A stretch of 64,000 bases of DNA, taken from assembly GCA_002794785.1 (NCBI GenBank), contig NBBA01000004.1:62001-126000 (forward strand), read 5' to 3'. Positions within the stretch are counted from its first letter, which is position 1; every line of letters begins with the position of its first letter. The stretch comes from Coniferiporia sulphurascens (taxonomy: Eukaryota > Basidiomycota > Agaricomycetes > Hymenochaetales > Hymenochaetaceae). The notes below the pieces were generated by a model, which was not told the DNA's origin, did no database searches, and saw nothing but the letters and a program-made list of their open reading frames with translations. Positions 48,540 through 59,145 of the stretch are shown in pieces. A program made the translations under genes and the position numbers.

Positions 48540-50354
48540 AATAAATGTAGGGGAACCAATAGATTCCATTGCCTACTCATCTGATGGAAGACACATTGTG
48601 TCTGGTTCAAAAACTTTGAGGGTCTGGGATGCACAGACTGGGGAACCAGTGGGAGAGCCTCTCACAGGTCACTCTTGGTCTGTCATGTCTGTTGCCTACT
48701 CACCTGATGGGGAGCAAATTGTGTCAGGCTCACGTGATTTCACCCTGAGAACCTGGGACTCACAGACCAGGAGTCCTGTGAAAGAGCTCCTCATAGATCA
48801 TTCTTCATCTGTCATCTCTGTTTCCTATTCACCTGATGGGAGGTATATTGTGTTTGGCTCATTTAGAGACACCACCACAATCTTGAATGCACAGACTGGG
48901 GACTCTGTGGGAAATCCACTCACAGGTCACTCTGGGTCTGTTAGCTCTGTTGCTTACTCACCTGATGGGAGGCATATTGTCTCTGGATCATATGACAACA
49001 CCCTGAGGATATGGGATGCTAAGACTGGGGTTCCTGTGGGAGAGCCCCTCACAGGCCACTCTGAATGGGTCAAATCTGTTGCCTACTCACCTGATGGGAG
49101 GCACATTGTCTCTGGCTCAGATGACAACACCCTGAGGGTATGGGATGCACTGACTGGGGATCCTGTGGGAGAACCACTCACAGGTCACACTGATTGTGTC
49201 AGCTCTGTTGCCTACTCACCTGATGGGAAGCATGTTGCATCTGGCTCATATGATAATACCCTTAGGATCTGGGATGCACAGTCAGAGGAGCATACAGAAA
49301 GGCTTCTCATAGGTCATCCTGACTCTGTCAACTCTGTTTCTGACTCATTTGATGGGAATTCTGTTGTGTCTGGTTTGGGTGACAATAGACTCAGTACCTG
49401 GGATACACAGACAGAGAGTTCTGTAAAGGAGTTTCTCCCAGGTCACTCTTCTGCTGTCAGATCTCTTGCCTACTCACCTGATGGGAGATACATTGTTTCT
49501 GGGTCAGATGACAAAACTCTCAGGATATGGAACACAGATACTGGGGAGCATGTGGGGAATCCACTCATAGGTCATTCTGGCTCTGTCAGATCTGTCACCT
49601 ATTCACCTGATGGAAAGTACATTGTATCTGGGTCAGATGACAATAAACTTAAGATTTGGGACTCACAGACCAGAGATCCTGTAGGAGAGTTCCTCACAGG
49701 TCACTCAGGATCAGTCAGTGCTGTTTGTTACAATTTTCCTTTACTTTTCCCTTACTGCGCTGACTCACTTCCTCTTCGTCATCATCAGTCAGCACAACTC
49801 CCCCATTTCTCTGCCTTACTCATCCTTATTCGCCTTGCGCCTATAGACGCCATGATGATGCCTTATTGCACCATCATGACGTGCTTTGCTTACTGATCAC
49901 CATACTTGTATTACCAAGGCCTTCCTTGAGTTTCCATGACCTTCTACAGTCTGGTAAAACATACCCAACCAAGTCGCTACAGTAGCAAACACATAGAGTA
50001 GCATATAAGCATGTAACTTCAGTAGCACAAGCCTTAAGCTTGTGCTCTTTGTTCATACAAGCCCATTATCTGCTACCACCAGTCTACTGTGTGCCATTGT
50101 GCCACTAGCCGCTTCGTCGTAACCCGACTCACCCCAGAAGCCTACCGCATCCACATCGTCGATCAGGAAGCCCCTCTCGTCGATCACCTTCGACTTACGA
50201 CATCTAGGAAGCCCCGTTGCCGTAACCATCAAGCCTTGACGATCAGGAAGCACTGACGTCGATCACTGCGTAACCGTTGAGCTTAACACTGTTGCTTACT
50301 CACCTGATGGGAAGCACATTGCATCTAGCTCATATGATAATACCCTCAGGATCT
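48540..50354 (+). repeat. WD40 array with exact 129-bp DNA period
   Basis: The phrase CACCTGATGG, which marks each unit, starts at 48701, 48830, 48959, 49088, 49217, 49475, 49604 and 50301. Consecutive spacing is 129 bp (258 across one degenerate unit near 49346). The last interval is 129 bp once the 568-bp LTR insertion is subtracted. Units are very similar at the DNA level. Confidence 0.9.
49726..50288 (+). repeat. Solo LTR-1 in WD unit 10, plus orientation
   Basis: 563 bp, flanked by perfect CTGTT duplications at 49721-49725 and 50289-50293. It supplies the premature stop of the NLR frame. Confidence 0.93.
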
Positions 50355-50915
50355 TGTTAAGCTCAACGGTTACGTGGTGATCGACGTTGGGGCTTCCTGA
50401 TCATTGGGGCTGGTAGTATGGCAACGGGGCTTCCTAGATGTCATAAGTCGAAGATGATCATCGGTGGGGCTTCCTGATCGACGATGTGGACGCGGTATGC
50501 TTCCTTTAGCGAGTCGGGTTACAACAAAGCAGCTAGTGGTACACTAGGCACACAGTGGACTGGTGGTAGCAGATAATGGGCTTGTATGAACAAAGAGCAC
50601 AAGCTTAAGGCTTGTGCTACTGAAGTTACATGCTTATATGCTACTCTATGTGTTTGCTACTGTAGCGACTTGGTTAGGTATGTTTACCAGACTTAGGAAG
50701 GTCATGGAAGCTCAAGGAAGGCCTTGGTAATACAAGTATGATGATCAGTAAGCAAAGCACGTCATGATGGTGCAATAAGGCGTCATCATGGCGTCTATAG
50801 GCGCAAGGTGAATAAGGATGAGTAAGGCAGAGAAATGGGGGAGTTGCGCTGACTGATGATGACGAAGAGGAAGTGAGTCAGTGCAGTAGGGGAAAAGTAA
50901 TGGAAAATTGTAACA
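50355..50915 (-). repeat. Solo LTR-1 in WD unit 10, minus orientation
   Basis: 561 bp, flanked by perfect GATCT duplications at 50350-50354 and 50916-50920. With the preceding copy it makes an inverted pair separated by 66 bp. Confidence 0.93.
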
Positions 50916-51375
50916 GATCTGGAATATTGAGTCAGTTCAGTCTGGTGCTCATGGGCAACCAATCAGTGAAGTTTTATTTGCTGATGGCTGGTTCAGGGAT
51001 CAGTCTGATGGGCTCCTACTCTGGTTACCCCATGAATATCATGGTGGGAATGGGGCAAGACTACTTGATATGTCTATAATGTGCCTTCCCCATAATGCCA
51101 ATGCCTGTCCTGTAAGGGTTGACTGGAAAAGGTTGTTCCAATATAGTGGTCCATCTTGGGCTAATATCACCAAGAACTCAGACTGATATTATTTTCAATT
51201 TCAAACTTTTTACAGTTTGCTGGCTGGTTTTTCTGTGTAATGATTTCAAGTTTGTGTAAATTGATTAAAGATGCATACTGTAGTAAAAGTTAATAAAAGT
51301 TTGTAAGCAAATGTTTTCTACTTTTGTAAATGCCTGCTCTCCTCCCCAAGAAAATATTGTTGCAGATGTACAACC

Positions 51376-51936
51376 TGTTAAGCTCAATGGTTATGCGGTG
51401 ATCGACGTCGGGGCTTCCTGATCATCGAGGCTGGAGGGTATGACAATGGGGCTTCCTAGATGTTGTAAATCGAAGGTGATCGTCGTCGGGGCTTCCTGAT
51501 CAATGATAAGATACGGTGGGCTTCTTCTTAACAGAGTTGGGTTACGATGAAGCGACTAGTGGCTCGGCGGCACACACAAGACTGGTGGTAGCAGATAATG
51601 GGCTTGTATGAACAAAGAGCACAAGCTTAGGACTTGTGCTACTGAAGTTACATGCTTATATGCTACCCTATGTGTTTGCTACTGTAGCGACTTGGTTAGG
51701 TGTGTTTACCAGACTATGGAAAGTCAAGGAAACTCAAGGAAGGCCTTGGTAATACAAGTACGGTGATCAGTAAGCAAAGCACATCATGGTGATGCCATAA
51801 GGTGTCATCATGGCATCTTATGGTGTAAGGCGAATAAGGATGAGTAAGGAAGGGAAATGGGGGAGTTGCGCTGACTGATGATGATGAAGAGGGAATGAGT
51901 CAGCGCAATAGGGGAAAGTAAAGGAGAATTATAACA
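51376..51936 (-). repeat. Solo LTR-1 downstream of the NLR gene
   Basis: 561 bp, flanked by perfect CAACC duplications at 51371-51375 and 51937-51941. The 190 bp between the NLR stop and this LTR are the probable 3' untranslated region of the NLR gene. Confidence 0.92.
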
Positions 51937-51998
51937 CAACCCCTCTTGTTGTGATTAGCAAATTGGCCCACCCACTTGGCTAATAGATAAAAGTATAT

Positions 51999-52110
51999 AA
52001 GTCTACTGATTAGGTAAGGCTTAATAAGTGATCAACAGGATAAGTTGGATCAACTGGTAAATAAATAAGACTGGAGGTGATAATTGAGCAAGGGTTTCCC
52101 CAAGGACTAG
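51999..52110 (-). repeat. Truncated LTR-2 fragment
   Basis: About 110 bp matching the start of LTR-2 in reverse orientation (CTACTGATTAGGTAAGGCTT to CAAGGACTAG), with an internal variable part. It ends exactly where the next LTR-2 copy begins. Confidence 0.7.
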
Positions 52111-52537
52111 TGTTACAAATTTCCTTTACTCATTGCATCTATCAGCATTAGTCATCTTCACTGACTGATTTACCTTGTACACTGACTGATCCTAACCTCC
52201 TGATCAGTCAGATTCTTCTATTGGTTTCTATTCCTTTCCATGCTGATGGACCTTTGTCTTCACTCAGTCAGCCTTCCACCTTGTTCCATAAGTTTCTACA
52301 CATGTATATAAGGACTTGCTTTCAGAGCACTAAGCCTTAAGCTTGTGCTCTTTGTTCAATAGAGCCTACTCATTCACTATCTCCTCTGTGGGATATTAAG
52401 TCACCAGCCACTGGTCCAACAGTCTACTAGTCCTTGGGGAAACCCTTGCTCAGTTGTTGTCTCATCTCTACCTTGTTTCCACTCAGTTGATCCTCATCAA
52501 TCACTTATTAAGCCTTACCTAATCGGTAGGCTTAACA
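52111..52537 (+). repeat. LTR-2 copy (427 bp)
   Basis: It begins TGTTACAAATTTCC and ends GTAGGCTTAACA, with TATATAAGG and the AAGCTTGTGCTCTTTGTTCA block. The flanks ACTAG and ATAAC do not match, so this is a rearranged junction: the right side is gypsy RNase H sequence and the left side is another LTR-2 piece. Confidence 0.8.
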
Positions 52538-53662
52538 ATAACATTGTATTCAGATAGAAGTTGATTCCATCAAGATTGCTGAGGAGTTAAGCATCTGGCA
52601 GCTCTAAAGTATGACAGATTTTTGTGATTGCACCATATGGTTGTGGTATGAGGTGATCCAAGGAGATAGTGATTCCATGCTGTGAGAGCTTGGATAATCC
52701 CAAGGGGTTCTCTGTAAGCCTAGGGGCTCACCACAATCACCCAACGCATACCTGACATGGCCGCTCCGCCCCGCTTGGCAGAGCCGATGCACAGGAACAC
52801 TGCTTGACACTGCCACATCCCGACAGGCAGCGTCTATCAGCTGATGTGTGGGAAGCTGCTCCAACCTGACAGGCGGTACCGATACACATGTCATACTTGG
52901 CACGTGACCAGTCGGACTCGTCGGCTTGGCACGGGAAGGATCGGAATTGGTGTGGACTGTACAGAACCATCATTACATAATTTTCCTGCTATTCCTGTCC
53001 GCTTTCCATACCTTTGTTGCCTCAGTCTATCTGACAACAACAAAGGTGAGTAGTATTAGCATGGAATGTATGTAGTCTATCTGACAGCAACAAAGACACC
53101 TTTGTCCTTTCTGTCTTAGGCTGAACTTCAGTGTCGCCAACCCCCGGTTGGCTTCCATTCTCTGTCATAAACTTCATATTGCTGTTGTGCATGACCAAGT
53201 GATTCAGAAATGAATCCACAGGGTTGGAGATCGCCATTACTATTAGCTTGGAGTAATGTTCCACCTGTAGCAACTTTAGATGCATCTGTCTTGATAACAA
53301 AGGGTTTGGATGGATCAGGGATCAGGATGGTGGATTGGGACAAAAATTGCTTTTTTAACTGTGCAAATGCCTGTTGTCGAATTGGAGTCCATTGCCATGG
53401 AGTCTCCTTCCATGTTAACTTGTGTAAGGGGTGTGTAATTTCCGAAAAATTTGGAACAAAGTATCTATAGAAATTGCAAAATCCAAGGAAACCTTGCAAT
53501 TGTTTGACCATTTTTGGTGTAGGCCAGTCAACAATTCCAGCAAGTTTGGTAGGATTGGTGGAGATAGTATCAGGGCATATAATAACACTGAGAAATTCAA
53601 CTTCTTTGACTTTGAAAAGGCATTTTTCCAGTTTGCAATAGAGATCATTATCTTTGAGTATC
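52538..53662 (-). pseudogene. Ty3/gypsy RT-RNase H fragment
   Basis: Degraded pol fragment. Readable pieces: CKLEKCLF and PDTISTNPTKLAGIVDWPTPK, then GFLGFCNFYRYFVPNFSEITHPL, then IKTDASKVATGGTLLQANSNGDLQPCGF, QQYEVYDRE, and after an insertion GIIQALTAWNHYLLG and WCNHKNLSYFR. This is the RT thumb through RNase H region, close in sequence to the gypsy copy at 55.8-59.1 kb. Both ends are cut by LTR-2 sequences. Confidence 0.8.
52708..53165. mobile_element. Small hAT-like non-autonomous insertion (442 bp) with 8-bp duplication
   Basis: The gypsy coding sequence breaks after YDRE and resumes at the same codons. Both edges carry TTCTCTGT on the plus strand (52708-52715 and 53158-53165). An 8-bp duplication is typical of hAT transposons. 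The ends share AAGCC and a G-rich stretch but are not clean inverted repeats. It is CpG-rich, unlike its surroundings. Confidence 0.55.
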
Positions 53663-54088
53663 TGTTAAGCCTACTGATTAGGTAAGGCTTAATAAGCAAT
53701 CAATGAGGATTGACTGAGTAAGACAAGGTAGAGACAAGATGACAATTGAGCAAGGGTTTCCCCAAGGACTAGTAGACTGGTAGACTGGTGACTGGTGACT
53801 TAGTATCCCACAGAGGAGATAGTGAACGAGTAGGCTCTATTGAACAAAGAGCACAAGCTTAAGGCTTAGTGCTCTGAAAGTGAGTCCTTATATACATGCA
53901 TAGAACACTATGGAACAAGGTGGAAGGCTGACTGAGCGGAGACAAGGATCAGTCAGCATGGAAAGGGATAGAAGCTAATAGAAGAGTCTGACTGATCATG
54001 GGGCTAGGATCAGTCAGCGTACAAAGTGGATTAGTCAGCAGAGATGACTAATGTTGATAAAAGCGATGAGTAAGGGAAATTTGTAACA
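53663..54088 (-). repeat. LTR-2, 3' LTR of a minus-strand element (426 bp)
   Basis: It starts TGTTAAGCCTACTG on the plus strand and ends TTTGTAACA. A polypurine tract in element orientation lies directly next to it, so it is the 3' LTR of the element whose internal part follows. Confidence 0.85.
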
Positions 54089-54908
54089 TTACCTCCCCTT
54101 TTAGGGATGATATTTCATCACAAATATCAAGAAAAATAAAGAAAAAGAAGGGAAAAGTAAAAGAAACATGGTAAGCCCAATAGGTGTGAAGTTAACACAC
54201 ATAAGAGTGTGAGGGAATAGCATTCCCCCAAAGTGGGTATACACCAAGAATGTGATAGAACATTTTACAAGTACATACTGAATCAAGACAGTTGTCATGG
54301 GCAAATAAAAGGAGTTTAAAGGACAGTTGGGAAAAGTGGGTGCAGAAGGAGAGAAGAAAGCACACTGATCATGATAGTTTTACATCATTCCAGACATTAG
54401 AGAGAGTTAACCCATCTTAGTCAATTGGCATAGTCTGAATTGTATCCATCAGTGACATTACCAAAGAGGTGATCGGCCATTCCCAGATATGAGTAGACGG
54501 AGTTAGAGGCACCTGACTCCGGGGTACTTGGCATCTGTGGAATGTTTGTTGGGGGACAATGATCGATGGTGACACATCCAGTGGGGCTAGCAGAGACATA
54601 CGGTGGGGGCGCAGAGTGGGGGTTTCGAATGGAGAGGATAATCTCCTCTGGAGTGTCCAATTCATGAACCAAGTTTGCAATTCACTCAGTGTGTTCCTCA
54701 GTGGTATGGGACCTGGGCATTTGGGTGTGAGACCCAGGCATTTGGAGAGGGTACATGCAGTGGAGAGCATTTATGACCTGTTCTGCACCTTCATGTCCAG
54801 GGAGGGCACGCTGCAATGGGAAGGATCCGGGTATCTGAGGAGAGGCTGTAATTGGGGAAGAATCAGCTGATGGCAGGGTCAAAGTGATTGGAGGTGGAAC
54901 AGGGTGTA
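54089..54908 (-). mobile_element. Internal 3' part of an LTR-2 element, minus orientation
   Basis: Contains the polypurine tract next to the LTR and, further upstream in element sense, a frame whose product matches the one at 61222-61650 (PGHEGAEQVINALHCMYPL, GCVTIDHCPP, YLGMADHLFGNVTDGYNSDYAN). It is cut at 54908 by an LTR-1 copy. No pol domain is linked, so the element may be non-autonomous. Confidence 0.65.
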
Positions 54909-55470
54909 TGTTAAGCTCAACGGTTATGCGGTGATCAACATCGGGGCTTCCTGATTGTTGGGGCTGGTAGTATGGCAACAGGGCTTCCTAGATGTCGTAA
55001 GTCGAAGATGATCGTCAGTGGGGCTTCCTGATCGATGATGTGGACGCAGTATGCTTCCTTTAGCGAGTCGGGTTACGACAAAGCAACTAGTGGCACACTA
55101 GGCACACAGTAGACTGGTGGTAGCAGATAATGGGCTTGTATGAACAAAGAGCACAAGCTTAGGACTTGTGCTACTGAAGTTTACATGCTTATATGCTACT
55201 CTATGTGTTTGTTACTGTAGCGACTTGGTTAGGTATGTTTACCAGACTTAGGAAGGTCATGGAAACTCAAGGAAGGCCTTGGTAATACAAGTACGATGAT
55301 CAGTAAGCAAAGCACGTCATGATGGTGCAATAAGGCGTCATCATGGCGTCTATAGGCGCAAGGCGAATAAGGATGAGTAAGGCAGAGAAATGGGGGAGTT
55401 GTGCTGACTGATGATGACGAAGAGGAAGTGAGTCAGCGCAGTAGGGGAAAAGTAAAGGAAAATTGTAACA
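54909..55470 (-). repeat. LTR-1 copy left of the gypsy block
   Basis: 562 bp, minus orientation. The flanks GTGTA and GAATC do not match, so it may be one side of a recombination event. Confidence 0.85.
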
Positions 55471-55759
55471 GAATCTAACAGTCTTGTCAGGTTGGTGTCC
55501 TGGGTCAGTTGATGAACTTGTGTCAGCGGACCTGGGGTTGTTGGATTTGGAGAGGAAGCAGAGGGGATATGGATTGGCGGTTGGCAATAGTGGGGAAACA
55601 GAGACAAGATGTTGGCGGAGTAGGACGAGGGTGAGTAACGAGGTTGATGGTGTAGATGAGGACAATGATACCTCTGGGGATGACGATGGCAAGGTACCAG
55701 AGGTGATTGTGGTGGGTGATGTGGGCGGTGATCATATGAGGGGTGGAGTGGATGAACAT

Positions 55760-58700
55760 TTAGGTGATTTTTTTGAGGGTTTTATACATTTCTAAGATGT
55801 CAGTGGCATGTGAAAGGTCTTTTTCGGATAGCCACTGGTTTTCGGAAGATGGATAGCCGGTCCACTTGACTAGGAAACGCTGTCTGTTTCCGGTGCCTCT
55901 GTGGGAGACGATAGCCTCGATTTCATATTCCTGCTGGTCTTCGATCAGGTCAGGTGGTGGTTGACTGAATGGTGGTCCATGTGCCTCGGTCTCTGAGTAA
56001 GCCAAAAGAAGTGAGGCATGGAAAATGGGGTGGATGCACCATGTGTCTGGCAACTTGAGGCAGTAGTTCAGGGGTGATAGTACCTGAACTATGGGGAATG
56101 GTCCCTCCCATTTAGGTGACAATTTGCGGGAGCGGTTGGGAAAATGCAAATTGGTGGCTTCTAACCAAACCTTGTCACTGAGTTTGAATGGTTTGAAGCC
56201 TCATGCTCCAAAACATGCCATATGGGCGCAGGCTAGGTCATGGGCGGTGAGCGCTTCTTTTCTGATGGAGGTGAGAAGGTGCAGGTGCTGTGAGAGAGAC
56301 GGGAGGTCGGTATCTTCTATCACCGAGGGGATGGGTATAGGGTTGTACCCAAGCATGATGGTGAATGGTGAGGTCTTGGTAACTGAATGGGTCTGGATAT
56401 TATGTGAGAATTCCAGATCCATAAGTGAGTCAGCCCAAGAGTGAGGGGATGTGCTGCAATAAATGCGCAGATAAGCCTCGACCTCTTGATTGGCGCGTTC
56501 TGTTTGTCCGTCCGTTTGGGGGTGATATGCCATTGACAGTTTAGATTTAATTCCAAGGCATTTGCACAATGTCTGGAATACCTGAGATGCAAATTGGGGT
56601 CCCTGATCAGAAATAATGTGTTTGGGGAGTCCAAAGCGCCAATAGATGTTGTCGTGGTAACACTTTGCCGTTCCAAGGGCATTGATCGTCTTATGGCAGG
56701 GAGTAAGGATTATTCCTTTTGAGGTATCATGGTCCACTACTACCATTATGGAATCATATCCATGTGATGCAGGTAGATCGGTAATGAAGTCCATGGATAC
56801 CGATTGAAATGGCAGCATCGAAGCATCCGCAGGGATCGGAAGAAGGGGCGGCTTTGTCGGGTGCATGTTGATTTTCATCTGTTGGCATGCCACACATCCT
56901 TTGACATAATTTCCCACAAAGACAGTTAAGCCTGGCCACCAATAGTGTTGTTGCACTAATTGAGAGGTTTTGAATACCCCGGGGTGGCCAAAGGACGGGA
57001 GATCATGGAACATCTGTAAGATCTCGTGTTTGATGTCCGCATTGTCTGGTACATAAACTCGTTTCTGATAACAGAGGAGACCTGAATCGACGGTCCAGTC
57101 ATCGAGAGAGAAGCGGAAAGGGGACAGGATCTTTAGTGTTTGCGCATCCTGTATCGTTTTTGCAAATGAATCGCTTTCCTGTGAGTCTCGAATCCAGTTC
57201 ATGAGGTTGATATTGATTGTGCCAATAAACAGTGTGTCGGGTAACATAATGCATTCTTCTAGTGGTTCTTTGCCATGATCAGGGCATCTAGATAGTGCAT
57301 CAGCGCCGGGAATGGACTTCCCTGGGCGATGGGTGATTACGCAATTGAACTGGGAAAGGAAAAGATTCCAATGCGATTGTCTGGGAGTTAGGCGGTGTTC
57401 TGAACAGAAATATGACAGGTTTTTGTGGTCACACCAGATCATGGTTGTATGCAGATTTCCAAGTAAATAGTGGCGCCAGGCCTCGAGGCCATGTATTATG
57501 CCTAGAAGTTCTCTGTCGTAAACCTCGTAATGCTGTTGGGCAGGTCCAAACGTTTCCGAAATATATCCGCAGGGTTGTAAATCACCGTTAGAGTTTGCCT
57601 GGTAGAGGACCGCACCTGAAGCAACTTTAGAGGCGTCGGTTTCTAGAATAAAGGGTTTGGCGGGGTCGGGCACAAGTAAGGCCAGTTTGTCTAGAAAGAG
57701 TGTTTTGAGTTTCGTAAATGCTTGGTCTTGTTCAGGTGTCCATTTCCATGGTTCATTGGTGTGGGTGAGTTCGTTAAGCGGATATATGATGTCTGAGAAG
57801 CTGGGGATAAAGTGTCTGTAATAATTACAGAATCCCATAAAGCTTCAAAGCTGTTTAACAGTGCGTGGGGTGGGCCAATCAGCAATGCTGGCCAGTTTGA
57901 CCAGGTCCATATGAATATTGTCTGGGGTGATAATCATTCCCAGGAATTTGATGTGTTGTATCCTGAATAGGCATTTCTCCAGTTTACAATAAAGATCATT
58001 TGCGGTGCAGAGATCCAGAACTCGGCACGTGCGTTGGTGAAGTTCTTCCATTGAGTTCGCTGGGATGAGTACATCATCCATGTAGATCATGGTTCCATCT
58101 TCAAGAATCACAAAGCGGAAAGTGTCATCCATGAAGGCCTGGAAAGTGGCCGGTGAGTTGCATAAGCTGAAAAACATGACAGTAGGTTCAAATAATCCTC
58201 GAGGAGTTTTAAAAGTGGCTTTCCATTGGTTGCCATCTTTTATCCAAATGTTATTATAGCCTGAGCAGAGATCAAGTTTCGTAAAATACTTGACTCCCTT
58301 GAGTTTGTTCATGAGATCGCTGATCAGGGGTAGTGGGTACATGTTCTTAATGGTTCCCTCATTAAGGGCTTGATAATCTTGGCATCCACACAGGCTGGTA
58401 TCCTTCTTCCCGACAAAGAAGAAAGGAGATGCCATGGGAGACTTAGAGGGACGGATATATCCTTTGCACAGATTTTCGTCTAGGAATTCATCAAGTGCTG
58501 TCAGTTCTTTAGGTGCCAATGGGTAGATTTTACAGTCGCGTGGTAAGAAATCAGGTTTGAGATCAATAGCATGGTCATATGGCCTGGAGATCAGGAATCG
58601 TTCCATGGATTTTTTGCAGAAAATGTCAAGGTATCAGTGATATTCAGGTGGAACCATTTGTTCCACAGGTTTAGTTTCTTTGACCTGTTCCTGAGTGAGA

Positions 58701-59107
58701 GTGGTAGCAGTGGTGACTTTTGCAATAGAGAGAGTGCCTTTATTCCAATCAATGACTGGGTTATGGTTCTTTAACCACGGTAGGCCAAGGATTACGTCTT
58801 CCTTTCCTAAGGATGTTATGAGTAGCTTTAAGGGGAGTGATTTCCCTTCAATGCGAGCCAATCGCCAAGTGTATTTGGTGATGGTTCCATGTTCGTTGTT
58901 GGAGCCATCTGCATTAAGAATGGTAATGGGGCGGGCAAGCGTTTGCATTGGTATGCGATGCTTGATGACAAATTTTGCATCGATAAACTGGCCTTCAGCG
59001 CCAGAGTCGATGAGCGCCTTGGTGGGGATGGTTTGGTCATACACAATCATAGAAATTGGGATCTTCATTGCAGGGAGTGAAGGATTGGAATTTACAATTG
59101 GAGACAT
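55760..59107 (-). pseudogene. Gypsy Pol with C-terminal chromodomain, three in-frame TGA
   Basis: One frame of 1116 codons. Seen in order: aspartic protease (ALIDSGAEGQFID); RT ([23 protein letters not shown]-type motif read here as IYMDDVLIP); RNase H (LETDASKVASG, YDRELLGII, GADALSR); integrase zinc region (HDLPSFGHPG...CVACQQMK) and D,D,E core (SMDFITDLP, ISDQGPQF, ERANQEVE); and a chromodomain (YEIEAIVSHRG...FLVKWTGYPSSENQWL) that directs insertion towards marked chromatin in related elements. TGA codons lie at 58636-58634, 57847-57845 and 56203-56201, each fitting a former CGA. The chromodomain supports the chromovirus assignment. Confidence 0.88.
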
Positions 59108-59145
59108 GGTAACAGGAAGACTTAATGTCTGTCTAAGCTTCCTCT

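Larger units (their letters stand above)
45371..51186 (+). pseudogene. NLR-like NACHT-WD40 protein gene, broken by two solo LTRs
   Basis: Fungal NLR-like proteins act in non-self recognition and programmed cell death. Exons: 45371-45408, 45470-45867, 45939-46171, 46222-46272, 46322-46520, 46574-46693, then a long exon from 46745. The N-terminal domain (residues 13-150, beta-rich, VHWDLENYACVEPFD) resembles a C2-like fold. It is followed by a helical linker, NACHT with Walker A GVAGSGKSS (about 398), Walker B LIVVVDALDECDG and RPLPRFP, a helical region and ten WD units of 43 residues. Unit 10 holds LTRs at 49726-50288 and 50355-50915. Subtracting both with one duplication each gives 4347 nt (1448 aa), ending with a SDGLLLWLP motif and stop at 51184-51186. 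As it stands, translation stops at 49896 after 56 LTR-encoded residues (1396 aa), losing WD unit 10 and the C-terminus. Confidence 0.9.

Noticed and set aside
48540..50354. CRISPR-like array
   Set aside because: The regular spacing comes from translated WD40 units, not from repeats with unique spacers.
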